Notes: generated by a model from the sequence alone, not told the origin. A DNA stretch of 64,000 nucleotides from Echinococcus granulosus (GCF_000524195.1 NW_020170382.1:2840771-2904770), one strand, 5' to 3'; positions 24,262 to 37,464 are shown, numbered from the stretch's first letter. A program made the numbers and translations.

Positions 24262-27200
24262 TCAGACACTAATGACGGGTGCAGTGGACCAAGTAGTGGG
24301 GATGACGGAGCTGGTGAGCCACCAGATAATGAAGGGTTGGAAGAGTGCAGTGCAGACGAGGAAGTAGACACCTCGACGCGGACTCAACGATGCCTGACGG
24401 TCTGCCTGTGGCAACACCTGTAGCTTCAGCGAACGAATCTGAATCCACGGTAAAAGAATGACAGGCAGATTTAGGTAAATTAATGTAAATATTTTCTATA
24501 AATAATGTAAAACTGTTGATACAAAACCCTATTTCGCATTTCATTCGACGGAACCACCGACTGTCCTAGTAAAAATGGCAGCAATAATGCAATTATTAAA
24601 TAAATGTTGATTTCTTATATGCGGACTAACCGCTGCAAACACTAGTCGCAGTTACACTGACGAAAACACTGTTGAGGTTAGCAACAGCAATACCAAAAGC
24701 AAATCTTAGAAGCGATGTGAGCGCCGAGGACATAGGGACCTTTGGGGGAATTTAATCCAGAGATAATGACAGATTTTATTGATTTATACTTACGTTAGAA
24801 GAAATTACACTCTGAGAAGGCATCAATACAAGCACATTTCTAGCGCATCATGAATACAAATGACAAATAAGAACGATGGACCGCGAGTGTAAAATGTGTG
24901 AGGAAACATGCAGTTACGAAAGGACTAATACGACATCGCAACAGGGCCTGAGATTTGTGGCCACTGAAACATTTTCTGTGCTAAATTACTCCTATTCTCT
25001 CCAAAAAAGAGGCGCCCTGATTACGAAGTCTGGACGTCGAGACTAGGAACTTTTGTTCCCAAAATAAAGTAGATATCTCGAAATATTAATGTTTGTAATT
25101 ATGAATAGGAAGGTGTCCGACTTTTGTGTCATTACGACAAGACCGTGTAACAACGACTTTGAGTCTGTTGTGCTGCGAAGTTGTAGCGATGATGATATCC
25201 TTTGTTCTGGCACCAGCAAATAATAATGCTTCATTGCTAAGCTTGGATTCATTACAGGAAGTGGCTTTCATTATCGAGTTTCAACAATTAGTAACGGGTA
25301 CTATTCCGCAAACACAGCGAACTTTGCTCCGATTTCAATATCACTTCACTGCAATGGTTACTTTCTGAAAAAATCACAAGAGTAAATTATTGCTTCCTGT
25401 CACACCTAAACACATTGATGACATGGGCGCTGCTGACAGTTTTCACTATTACTGCTGTTAAATGAATCAGGAAAATAAAGCAATCTGATAAATAAGTACT
25501 GTGTGCGTACGAGCTTTCAAAACCGGAGCCATAACGCCCCACAAATATTCACGCAGCTTACACTTATCCATTCCTTCTACCTAGTACACCCACGATCTAC
25601 TAAAAATCAACAAGCACATCTTGTGAAATCCATTTAGGGTACGTGAATAAGTTTATTGATGCTAATAATGGAACAATGTAGATGGAAATTTTCAGAAAAA
25701 TAACCTTAAGGTATTTCATGAGTGAAAAAGAAAGCCAACCCAATTCTGTATTATATTGAATTTTAATCCAAAACCTAGATTTCATCTGCATCTTTCCATC
25801 CAGTTAAGAGAGAGAGGAGAGAATGAAAGAAGTCTTACCTGAAAAAAGGCAAATGCAAGACCCGTCCAAACAAGGGCGAAGTAGTAACCTGGAGCGGAGA
25901 GCACAAGAGCCACCAACACCACTGTGATCATGCTAAAAAGCGATGGATAGCAACCCACTGCAGGTTTGACAGACCATGAACCGCATTACATTGAAACTAC
26001 TTCTTCAAGACCGATTGAGTTAAACCATCGTCACTGCGTGTTGAAAACGGTTTTTTATCCAGTAAATGGCAAAAAAGTGTTAATGGTGCTGAACAACGTA
26101 AGGCTACACAAACGGTGGAAAAAACCTTGCCTTAACAACTTTGAGATTACACTTTCAAGCATACCAAGATTATATCTGTAATCTACCTATATTGGCGTTT
26201 CCAGCGCCTTTGAAGTCACTACGGTGCCATATTTTAGTGCACTGATGAATTCAAAAACGAGTACCAATTTAATCTACATCATCCACATTTGCATAGAACA
26301 AAATGGTCTTCAGTTCCAATTTAAGAAATCGGCCTTAACGGGCAAGCTCATTCAAGTTACTGATGCCATAATTGTTAAACTAATTCACTTCAGTCTGTTA
26401 ATAAATCCGGAGTTTTTCATAAACAGCATCAGAAATAACGCTAAAACACACCCAAAACAGACCCCAAAATTTTACCCTTCAAAACTAGCCTTCTTTCACG
26501 TCTTTCATACCTTTAAATTAGTTGAATAAGAGACGGGCGTGAAGTAGAACGTAAGAGGTAGGAAAATAACTTCGGATTTACAACACTGCTTTTGCACCAA
26601 AAAGAGAGGTTTACTTGAGAGTAATTGATGGTGCCAAAAAGGGCGGCAGCATTGCTGTAGGCCAATGTATAACCAAAGTTTTAAAACTGCCCTTGGAAGA
26701 TTCACGTCTTCATTGCTTAAAAACTGTAGGTCAGGCCATAACAGATCAGTTTTGAACATGCATTTAAAAAAGCATGGTCCAGGGATCGTAACGCGAGGAA
26801 GTCTAGAATTAAGCTCCAGAGAACTTACAGGCCTTAGTCCCATGGACGACTAATATCTAATTACAGAGACTAAAAGGAATGGAGGGGAACCTACTGAACA
26901 AATTTGTATCCACAGTAGGCGAGGAGGTCGAGGTAGCCGAGACTGGACTGGATGTTGAGAAGATAGAGGGCAAGGGTGAGCATGCAGACCTCGAGAATAA
27001 GCCAGAAAAAAGACTGGCTTGAGAGGATGCCCAGCAGGTCAGGAGCAAATCGTCCCTCCACACCAAGAGAGACACCGGCCGCGACTACATAGGTTATGAA
27101 GGCCATCGCGGGGATGTAGAGATCCGGAGAATTGATGTCTCCCCGAGGCGAAACCACTCCCATGGCGTCATATTGCAAATCCCATCGCTAAAAAATACGA

Positions 27201-28636
27201 AGCACTAGGATCTCATCATTCACATTTCAAAGACCAGCAAACATTAATCAAAATTAAGCGTTTATCCAAACTTATAGTTGAAATGATAGGACAACCGGCC
27301 CCAGCAACAAAGCTAAATATCTGGCTACATCATTATTACTCTGAGGAAATGATATAATGCTTAAGAAAACAGATGAAACGACCTCATTTGGGAAAATTTC
27401 CGTCCAACAAGCGATCATAACACTATCCTACACTATATAACTTGTTTATGAAGGTATACGACAGAGATTAAATATGCTTCTAGGTGTTAAAACTCTCAAG
27501 ACCGATCGTGAAGAGAATCCAAATTTTAGGCATCACTAACTTCGTGCGGCTTCGCGTGGGATCTAACATATCATCAATAAATCTAGCAGTTCGTAGAACA
27601 AATCCAGTTTCAGAAATAAGAAGTCCATTTGCAGCAGGCTATTGAAAAGGTCAAGACTTCTTTCATAGTGGCATCGGGCATTGGACGTTGCAAAGACCAA
27701 AAACTTAATTTGACCTCTATCGCCAGTACCTAAAATAACTTTTTACGGGTGAGGCAAGGGTACAACGGCATCAATCTTTGGGCGTTTCATTTACAATTTA
27801 AATAAACAATATTATGCCACAACACTGCCAAAACAATGACCTGCAGTAACACACATCCTAAAGTGTCCGAGATACACATAAAAAGATTAAAAGAAACCAA
27901 AAAAGAACGATAAGACACGTAAAATACTTAAATACCTCAGCCAAATTATGCAAGTAATTCTAAGGAGGAACGCTGTTTGAGAATCAATCCGTGAGATTAC
28001 ACCCAAATAATAAAAGTCGCCAGTGGAACAGCTCTTTTAAATGATTTACAGAAATTGGGGGAGCAGTACTGAGAATAAAAATAAATGTCCATGAAAAATC
28101 GACAAACAGCAGAACAATGAGGACGGCCCAAGATTCTTTTTGACAGAGCAAGATGCAGTCATCAAGGCATAATAGAATAGTAACTCCGTAACTTCAACGC
28201 AGGCCAATAAGCAGAATAAGAATGTGCTTACCGTGTGAAAAAATGGAAAGAAAAGGATCCCAAGTTTTCCGGCAACATATGCATTATCAACAGCAAAATA
28301 GTGCTTCAGTTTGGACAAAGAAAAGTACTTCCCAACCTAGAAAACAGTAATCAAGGGCAGTGCAAAACAATATCATACCTTTTCTTGGACCAATTGTCTA
28401 CCCTGTCCGATGGCCTCCGAGCCATACTGCATCGCGACATTTTGGGCAAACTGATTTACAAAAACATGTCCTTCGGCCGGAGTGAAGGTCGCGGACTGAG
28501 GCACAGAATGCTGATAAGAGCTGGGGCCGTAGTACTGTTGGGGATAAGTATGTGGAGGGACATCGGGAGGAGCATAAAATTGGCCGGAACTAGAATTCGC
28601 TGATTGACCGCCCCATGGAGAACTATACAGCTCCAT
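24262..28636 (-). CDS. YIF1: YIF1 (Yip1-interacting factor) ER-Golgi membrane protein
   Basis: Five exons join in phase: 28636-28379, 28336-28232, 27187-26895, 25932-25839 and 24438-24262 (TGA), giving 308 residues against about 290-315 in animal YIF1A/B. The N-terminus (1-60) is Pro/Tyr/Gln/Ser-rich and cytosolic. It is followed by conserved blocks QNVAMQYGSEAIGQG and SLSKLKHYFAVDNAYVAGKL. The core block SPDLYIPAMAFITYV (about 141-155) opens the first of about five membrane segments, followed by GRFAPDLLG, LLAYCGYKFV, GYYFALVWTGLAFAFF and the last helix VYFLVCTALFQPFIIWWLT. YIF1 proteins bind YIPF partners and act in COPII vesicle traffic between ER and Golgi. The ATG at 28634-28636 is chosen because the upstream frame reads non-conserved sequence. 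The gene is head to head with nitrobindin, 1.1 kb away. Identification is firm. Confidence 0.95.
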
Positions 28637-29751
28637 CACGCAGAAGAAGACCAGTAAAGGACAAGAAAGCCCGACGCTACGTAAGCAAGGAAGCCTAATT
28701 GGGTGACAGGGAATATAGGTCATTAAGTCAAATTTTTTAAACAATGAAGTTATGAAATGAGGGTGACAACAAAAAACACAAGAGCACGCGAAATTGTGAT
28801 TTGTTCAAATCATTCAATTATTTAAATTTTCAATTTTATAAATCGTATTACTACATCTGCAAGGCAGAAACGCGAACAAGAAAGAACCCTCAAAGTATTT
28901 TATCGTAGTTGATTTTAAAACAATTTGCCTAAATATATAAGGTCTAATAAATTTTGTTGTTGTTATGTACAATTGATCCCCCTCCCAAGGTTTCTGCGGC
29001 GACTGTGAATACCCTGTACGTGCCTCACTCTGCCCGGGGCTGGGTGGGGTTACAGAATTAGGACTAGTGGGTGCAAAGTATCTGCCTGCTATCAGCCTAA
29101 ATATATCTCACCTCGTAATTTTTATTAAACTTTGTAAATTGCACAGTGTGTCTCCTGTGGCCATCGTTACTGCCTCTTGCTTTTGTTTCCCTATAAAAAT
29201 AGACAGGTCATGTAAATTCGAGCTCCCCAAATCGTAAAAATCTCTCATTTCTTTTTGGTTACTCGTCTTCATTACCAGCGTTTTTTTGGATCAATTATGC
29301 CTTGCATGATTTCAGGAATATTGGCCATGTTGGGTAGGTTTCTCTCACATCTAGACTTGTGTTCCAGTTTTCCACTTCTCATCACTTACGGTTATCCCAT
29401 TCTTGGTGAAAAGAATGGGTGCTTTTTTTAGTGCCAATTGTTATGTTGACAATGTAACTGTACCTCCTGTTTCCGTCTTCTGATAGAGTTCCGTTCGGCC
29501 CCCCTTTTTATGTTTTCGTAAAGGCATTCCCATGCGCATTTTTAATTTCATCTATCTAGGCGTTGCCACTTGCGAGAAATGTGATGCAAAAATCTCTCAA
29601 CTTGCTTGCCTTCTTACGTAACCATCTCCACCTTCATTCGGTTGCCCTGCGTTTTATCTCCCTGTAGGCTACTGGCTTCATGCACAAATAACCAGACATT
29701 TCTGTAAACACTTGTCTTTTTACCTCTCATCAACCTTTTAATTTGTTTTAG
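28637..29751. promoter_or_regulatory. Shared upstream region of YIF1 and nitrobindin genes
   Basis: This 1.1-kb stretch separates two divergently transcribed genes and should contain both promoters. No TATA box or other core element stands out convincingly. A GC-rich patch lies at about 28990-29060. The right end is a pyrimidine-rich tract ending in TTTTAG, directly before the first nitrobindin exon. Confidence 0.4.
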
Positions 29752-29770
29752 TCTGTCTGAAACATTTCCA

Positions 29771-31470
29771 ATGGCAGATGGTAAGCTTGTGGCATGCTGT
29801 ATGGCTTCTGCGTACTAAACAAGTGTGCGCATAGCCGGGTTTATCCAATCTCTCTTTTCCCACGTCCTTCCTAGTCCACGAGTCAATGAAACGCCTTAGC
29901 TTCTTGATCGGTCGGTGGCACGGCACTGGCTTGGGTCTCCTACCGCATGGGCCCTCCTTCAAGTACGAGGAAGATCTAGTCATTGAAAATATCGGACAGC
30001 CCAACTTTGCCTATTCGTAAGTAGAACAATTCACCTTCTTGTAGCGTCGATCTTCTCACTACCCCAAAGTGCTGTTTTGTTTTATGGTGAAAATCTTGAC
30101 TCCTGTATTTAGTGCTACTTCATTAATTGATGGAGTCACTCGTCACAGAGAATCCGGCTTTGTAAAGTGCCATGAAGGCAGTCAAGTTCTCTTCTGCTTG
30201 GCTGATAATCTTGGTGAGTTATTCTCCAACACATCGTCACTGAGACGATTTGCACTTTCCATTAACGTTTTAAAGGAAATATTCCCTATTTATTATTTAC
30301 ATTCCTGCAACATTTGTTTTTCTATATTCTCTATTCTCAATATTGACACACCTAACAGTTTTTGCTTAGACATTTTCTTTGCAAAAACTTGCAATGCTTA
30401 TTTTTGGAATTAGCTTTTTTTTCCAGATTTCTACTTGAGGAGCATATTATCTCTTTTTCATTCTAACCTAGGAGATTTACTCTGGTTATTTATAACGAAG
30501 GTCCGTTATTTATATATTTTGAAATCAACTATATCAGGCGGAAGCCAGGAGCAATCTTGACCATTTCAACTGCATTCCTGTAATTTTTATTTTCGTGCCC
30601 GCAAGGTACATGCTCAATACTGCTGGGAACAATGGAGACCGAATCCAAAAGCACGAAAATCTTCCTCACTTCGGATAGCATTACTCGGTCCCCTTTCAAC
30701 AGGGAGCCCCGTGTTGTGGAGGTATGTTAGTTTGACCTCTGCCTTTTTTTGACGTTAGATTACCAAGCGCTACTTGGTGTATTCGAAATTCACTTACCAC
30801 ACAATTTAGTCCTTAATAATATCATCGAGGGAAGTAGCACTCGCTTGTAAGAGGAAATCGTTAAGAATGTCAGTCATGTAGGGTAGCTAAGAGTTTTCTC
30901 CAGACTGAGTGCTTTTACTCTTCACATTAACTGAATGGAAATATCCAATAACCTGCCATAGAATCCCCCTTTAAAGCCTATTTTTGAGGTATGTGTGGCT
31001 ATCGACAGGCATGAAAATAGCTTCTTGTACACTTCTTTACCCTTAATTAAACTGTTTGTAAAATATTTTTCTCATCAATCATACCTTGCCATGCACTCAT
31101 CGTATAAATGAGGGCAGGAATTTCTAACCCGTCAAGCACCATTATTTGTTGCTTATCTTACCTCAGGTTGCGTTGAATTTTCTTTGAAAAGCGAAGTGGA
31201 AAGTGAAAAAGGGTTCAATCTCGTTATTGTTAAATTCCTTTAAATTATACCTGCTTTTACTCATCTCCCCCATCGTGCTTGATTTCATGGCAAATATAAC
31301 AGCACCATTCTCTCCCACAAGTCACAAGTTTGCTCTTTCTCCTTCCTTAGGTTGTGCGTGACTACAAGTACGATGGGGAGAAGCTACATTTGGTTGTCCG
31401 CTTGTCAACCACGAGGAATTCTGAGTTGAGTGATCACTTGCAAATCACTTATGAACGCAAATTGAATTAG
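29771..31470 (+). CDS. Nitrobindin-like heme-binding beta-barrel protein (THAP4 C-terminal domain family)
   Basis: Five coding exons join in phase: 29771-29780 (a 10-nt start exon, ATG GCA GAT G), 29875-30016, 30113-30213, 30606-30721 and 31351-31470 (TAG), giving 162 residues, the normal size of a stand-alone nitrobindin. The N-terminus has the signature LIGRWHGTGLG (14-24). A middle strand reads RHRESGFVK (61-69). The C-terminus DHLQITYERK (151-160) has the histidine at 152 where the family places its heme-iron ligand. Family members bind ferric heme in a ten-stranded barrel and react with nitric oxide or peroxynitrite. No THAP zinc finger is present. The Trp-His-Pro motif usually found before the RH.E.GF strand is not seen; SATSLIDG occupies that place. 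An AG acceptor 19 nt before the ATG may be a cis or trans splice site. The gene converges with DNase II. Confidence 0.93.
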
Positions 31471-33574
31471 CGCATGACTGTATTAAGATTGTACTGCTCT
31501 TAATCACGGCAATAATGTTTTGTCGCCGTGTAGTATTTCTAGATGTGTATGTGCAGCAATGCCTATGATTCACAACCCCACAACCAGATGTCAGCACATT
31601 TGACCCTCTTTTAGACCCGACCAATGAGACTTCGCTTCCTGGTTTCTTCTTATAGGTATAAACGATCCCATCAAATATGCCAATAAGCTTGCTGTGGATT
31701 AAAAAAGCCTTTGTTGTGCACTATGGAAGTTTTTGCTTCTAGTCAGCTGTAGGATGTTGCAGTAGTATTCTAAGGACTTTTTCAGAGGAGTCCAGGCCGT
31801 ATTGTGAAAAGGTCCGTTTGGAGGATAACTCTATCGTTCTGAGGCACTTGTCGTGTCAATGTTCTTATTAAACACTTTCTCGACTTTAAGCAGGGCGCTG
31901 AAGTCCAGGACGTTAGTAGTCGGTTAAAGTGACGAATTTCTATTTCTTAGGTAAATTGCGTTTATTTCACAGCGTTAGCTGATTGGATTTTTGGTCATTT
32001 CTCGTGCCTCTCGTTTGAAAAGTTCTGTCCTGCCTATGCGTTACACTTACCACTTGTCAGTAACCTCCGGAGGTGCGGTGTTTTAGAAATTAAGTACTTT
32101 TGACAAATCTGGCCAGACACTTTGGAATTCCGATGCAAGATTAACGCTGGTGAAAGAAATTCGGGGATTTATTTTAAACTTTATTGCACTGAATTATTTG
32201 CAATTACCTGGGTTTTTCACATACCGAAGGTTTTGCTATAAAATATCGTCAGAGAAAATAAAACATTTTGGCGAAAGCAAATCCCATGCGGTCTTTTTTA
32301 AAACTATGCCCATTAATGTCGTTGCTAATTAATAGCCTTGGCCAGAAATGGTTGTACACGCCAGCTGCCAGCCCCTGCCTCAGGGAGAATTTGACCTCCG
32401 TAGCATATGCAATCTTTTGTTTCACTATGGTGTGGTAACACTTGTCACTCGTTTCCATTATTTTTTTCTCAACTGGTGCTCAAAAACTAGAAAAATGCAA
32501 CCATCTACCTCATCGTTGTGAGCCCAGCCAATCTGTTCTCGGTGCGATTTTGTACAGCTAATAGTTTTCAGGTAGTAGCAAGCACGTCACCCATATGTGG
32601 GCCTGGTGGCGAAGTTGTAAGAAATTAATTGGCAATATATTATGCGACTGTTTTTTTGTGTCAAATGCCTGCAAGATCATCAACCAAACATCCCAGTTAC
32701 TTCTTATTTACAGAACCATTACTCTTGGATACAACAGTGAATTGTCCGAGGGATTATTACGAGTTTTTCATCTCTCAAGTTTACAACAAATAGCTACAGT
32801 GCATGAGAAGTAGGAATTTACGTAAGCTATCAGGCATTGTGTACTTCCAAAAATGCTCTCATTTAGATTAGATACGTCGCGAATAATTTGTCCATTTAAA
32901 ATAGCCATTTGAAAGCATATTCAAAGTGGAATATAGGGGTTCCGCGTTAGACCAGCATCTAATTGCTCACCTCAGCAAATTCATGGGTAGGATGAGCTAA
33001 AAACACACTTGGTCCGGTAGCCAAAAAAGTATTTGACGGAAGGGATTCCCCACTACATTGTCATGAAACCGGTTTTTAGCGCATAGACAACATAGAAACA
33101 TTCTATTTCCTAATTGGAACCCCACGTGACGTGGCGAATACAGTTTACTTGATTGTACAGGCTACTAATAATTTATAAGCTTAAGCTGAAATATTTGTCA
33201 AGTTCCGTTCTTATCTAAAACAGTGGGTTTTTGGAAATACAATCCGAGAATAAGACATCTATCCCGACTCCTCCCATTTTAAGACGTTAAACTACCCAAA
33301 GGTAGTAGAGGGTGTTCATGCACACTCTCAAAACTACCTCACCGCTTTAATGCTGGTAATACACGCAGGATATGAATTGTATCATAAACATCTTACAGGG
33401 GGCCTCATCACTTGCCAATGCAATAAACTAATGCCATCAGTTGACGAGTTGATTAAGCAGTTGCGGAAGTACCCCCCACTCACCAACAAAAAAACAGTAA
33501 AAAGTTGTAATTAAATAACTTATCAAAATCACATTAAATTAATTTCAAACCAATCAAAATCCAGATTTTGCGTG
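31471..33574. other. Intergenic between convergent nitrobindin and DNase II genes
   Basis: No gene was recognised. It should contain both 3' UTRs. No exact AATAAA at convincing distance was found for either gene. Open frames here are short and not protein-like. Confidence 0.45.
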
Positions 33575-36500
33575 TCAAACCAGAGGCGAGGCAGGGTAAA
33601 GTTTAGTCCAGGGAACGATGACTGGGCAAGCTTCAACCTGAATCACCAAATCGTAGAAGAGCCTCCAAATTCTCGGGTCTTCGACACAGAGTGCACCCCC
33701 ACCCCTGGCAAACTGACTCTCCTAAATTACACAAAATCCGAATAAGAGATCTTATCCAGTGTTTGTAAAATAAAGTGCCCAGTACATTCCCTACATAAAG
33801 ATATAGTAAACTTATCGAAATTCAATCATTAAAAGTAGATTATATGAATGAGAGCGCTGGCAGTCCCACTTTCGTCTGAAAATAGTTTAAGACGAATAAT
33901 TTTAAAGGAAGTTTTTTTCCACATTAAATAAACACATGAAATTTTTGGGTATTTTCATGTGACATCACTAAGGTGAACATATTAACATTAATAAGTAAAC
34001 ATTTCTGGGACAGCTGCTTTCAGAAAAATGTTATCACTGTCTCAATAAAGATACTACTCCTTGAGATAGATCTGGTGAGTTTTGGAAGAACTGGTTTGCG
34101 AACTGACTGGGACGTTCAATAAAGTAAGATACTAGGGAATAATGACCTGAAAGCATTATCGCCACAATAACGCATATCCGGGAAGCTCGGGGCAAGGTAA
34201 AGAATCGACAATTCTAACAACAAATCCAAAAATTAGATGAAAATTTACTAAAGATTATTAAGGGGCATCAGACTACTTTGGTTGTACCCCACAAAACACA
34301 AGCTTACGTTAAGTTTTGTTTTATAGACATCTAAATTTTATTTTATGTTGTCATACGGAAATCTTATTTGGGTGCTTCAAAACAAAGCCTAAAAAATCTC
34401 TATCGTCAGCGTGGCACTAGACTTGAAAAATTGACCGCAGTCTTCCTAGGAAGAAGCTAAAGCGTAAACAGAGAACAGAGAATTGGTACCCACTGCAGTG
34501 AGATTTGCACTAATTTGCAACAAAGTAGAAACAGATCATGTAGGCTGAACGGCTAGAGATTAGGCAGAGTAGATTGACTACACATAAGCGACTGCTGTCA
34601 AAAAGATTTTGCCTGAAATGAATTTCAAGAAAGTGCATTGTTTGTGTTTCACCGAAGCATGAATCCCATTTACAATAAGTTCTGGATTGAGGCTCCATAA
34701 GGGAAGGAAGGACGTGAAGCCTAAAACAAATGTGCCACCTTAATAAAAGAGTATTTCTTTTAAAATTAGCATTGGAAAGACCCGCTGAAGTGACATAAGG
34801 GAGTTAAAACAAAAAACTGAGACACTAGAACACATTCTCATCCCAAAGCCATAACAACCTCACCATAATTCAACCACTTTCAGCAAATAAGTAGCTAGTG
34901 TTATTTGCCCCACTTGTTATTTAATTGCTGGCTATCAGTCCAATTGCAATATTCCCTCAACAACTATCACTGATTAATGAGGTTTCATAATGCTTAATGC
35001 ATCAGCTCTACAGTTACCTATTGTAATAACTTTAGAAAAATCGGGCTATTTTTCCTCAACTTAATGGGTTAAAATGAACTTTGTATAGGATATAAGATAG
35101 GTTAGTTCCCGTCATTCCAGACGACGCCTTGAACCCTTACCTAGACTCTTATGTCATTCGTATTCAAGGGCAAAATGCAAATAGTCTGTTAAATAAGGAA
35201 ATCAAATTCACCGATCGGTTTATGTCGCCGAAACAAGTCCACCTTTCTGCATCGTCTTCTACTGTTATAGCCCATTTAGCATGATCACGAGTTGATCTGA
35301 GGTCCACATTCATTGGCGTTGGCCATTTCAACTCTTCGATATTTTTTACCTATTATAAAAGAAGGAAAATAATTGCCTTAAGTAATTGGCTTTAGCGTAC
35401 TTACCTGAAACCCGTCATAGGATTGATCTCACACGGGATGTACAGTTAACAGATGGAGGAGTCATACATTGTTTAGATGGTCCCAATGCATGTATCTCTT
35501 CTAATCCTTACCTCACCTTTCCGACAGATTTGTACAAATCAAAAAATTAGATTATTTCCAGACAAAATCAAGTCTAACAAAATAACGTTTCATCGTACAG
35601 ATTAAAACACAACGAGACTTCACGTACTTTAGTAATTGGATAAGTGCTAGTCGTTACGGCTGGGAGGTGGGCATATTGCATTCGAAAAAACAGAAATCAC
35701 ATAAATAATAACTTTCACAAAGCCGTATATTCAAAAAATACGCATGAAATTAGTGTTTAAAAAGTGCTGAGGTACCCAAAATTCAGTAGTGCAGTTAGAG
35801 GGGAGATTTGAATCCGTGTGCCGCCACGTCTCAGTATAAAGCTGGACTTTCAAGTTTGGAGCAATTGTTTCAGAATATAGGTCTGAAACAGCAGATAAAA
35901 AAGTTTGCTCATGGGACGTAAAAAAGTTCAGAAGTAAAATGTGCAAAAAATAAAAAAAACCTCAAGCACCAGCCTTTAGATATTTGTAGGATCTGTTTAA
36001 TAATAACAAATCTACTTACAAGGATTAATTATCAACACGTTCCACAGAAAGTCGAGTTGGTACAAATACCTCATACAAGCAAGTGGAATGCATCGTTATA
36101 GCAATAAAAAGACCTGCAAGTCAGTTTAGTATTGAAGAAATGTAAATAAAAGCGCTTATATAATGAACGATTCAATTGTTTTTATGAAGTAAATATCAAG
36201 GATCAGAAAGAAAAAGGTGGATCGTAAGTGCCAAATACTGTTTGCACAAAAATTTCTCAATCGTGCTATTCTTTTGGCAAGTTAATTCTCGAATATAGCA
36301 AATACTTACGCCGTTTTTGAGGCAAACAGTGTAATCGCTATAGAAGCGATTAAAGGATGAATGATTAAAAATAAGTAATTGGAAGTTACAGATACATATG
36401 CGTTATCGATTTTCAAAATCCAAATACATGTAGAAATACAACAATGTGTTAAATAGACGTATTTACCGTGATGAAATTTAGGCGATTTTGTGAACTGACG

Positions 36501-37453
36501 CAGGGTGAGGTTACTTTGTGTTCCACTGAGACTCGTGATGAGGGTTTGACTGATATTCTTTAAACCGTTATGATGGAAAATATCCCCCAACAGTGGAATA
36601 GACTTTTCAACAGATTCAGGCAACTTGTAGCTTTGTATCAGAGGTCTGCTTATGATCAGATGATCAGCTAGATGGTGAAAGAAAAACGTATGCAATGTAC
36701 AAGTAATTTTGCCGCAAGCGTGACTACACACTCTATTGTGGATTTAGTCCAATAGCTTATGTGTCATCCCCAGACTGGCATTAACTAGTAATTTTAACTA
36801 AGCAACGCATGCATACATTATTGAAAAAACGACATACCAATCGTTTTTAGAGCCGAATAATTCAAGGAAACACAGAAAAAATGCTGCGCGTAGTTTTTAC
36901 TAGTTTCTGGGTAGACGAATTCCCCCGATTTCATCGGAAGCTTAGGTACACTATGAGTTAGCCAAAACCCCCGTCTGTTTTCGGTAAATGCAAACAGCCC
37001 TGAAGAACAAACAAAAAATTTCAAACCTCAATGAGATGCCCAATCATTTGAGCGGTGCAACATAACTTGACGAATATTCTACCTTTCATATGGCCATACC
37101 ATAAGTCATAAGCGAGTGTGAGATTAGGAGGTGTCTCATCGTTGTACATGCCATAGACAAGACCAGCGTCTGGGCTATTGTAGACCTGGTCAAAAGTACG
37201 CTTCAAGAACCCATTCTTTCTTAGATCGGCACTTGATAGACGCCACTCTGCGTAATCAGGAGATAGAGAGGCGTATGAGAAACTATTGGGAAATTTGTAA
37301 GCTATGTGCCTGCATAGGTTGAGGAAAGAATTGAATGATAAAGCACTCATACCAATCAACGGTTTGATTATTGTCATCACGACACCAGAGTTGGCTAATT
37401 ACTAAAAGGTTTTGCAGAAGCAAAATGAAGGGGACTGTGCAATAGTAGTTCAT
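33575..37453 (-). CDS. DNASE2: Deoxyribonuclease II (lysosomal acid endonuclease)
   Basis: Seven exons join in phase: 37453-37353, 37309-37083, 36999-36838, 36667-36467, 35882-35776, 35349-35212 and 33712-33575 (TGA), giving 357 residues, typical for the family. DNase II cuts double-stranded DNA at acid pH, leaving 3'-phosphates, during digestion of engulfed or apoptotic DNA. Residues 1-23 form a signal peptide. Mature sequence starts [18 protein letters not shown], the family's C...VDW...YK.P start. Both catalytic HxK motifs are present: GHMKG (His107, Lys109) and DHAKW (His289, Lys291). Other landmarks are [12 protein letters not shown] (120-131), LPSNC (257-261), [10 protein letters not shown] and RGGGALC. 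At least six N-glycosylation sequons (N29, N96, N156, N201, N216, N260) fit a lysosomal enzyme. Intron 1 is only 43 nt. The start is the ATG directly before the signal peptide, with an acceptor-like TTTGTCTTCAG 11 nt upstream. Confidence 0.96.
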
Positions 37454-37464
37454 ATCATTGATAC

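Noticed and set aside
29780..29860. Possible fifth copy of the dispersed repeat in nitrobindin intron 1
   Set aside because: Only a short CGTACTAAACA-like match with copy 3 is shared and the core blocks are missing, so it could be chance.
36306..36466. Extension of the DNase II exon 4 frame past 36467
   Set aside because: A donor at 36465-36466 leads in phase to exon 5, which carries the next conserved DNase II block. The extension is hydrophobic, AT-rich and unmatched.
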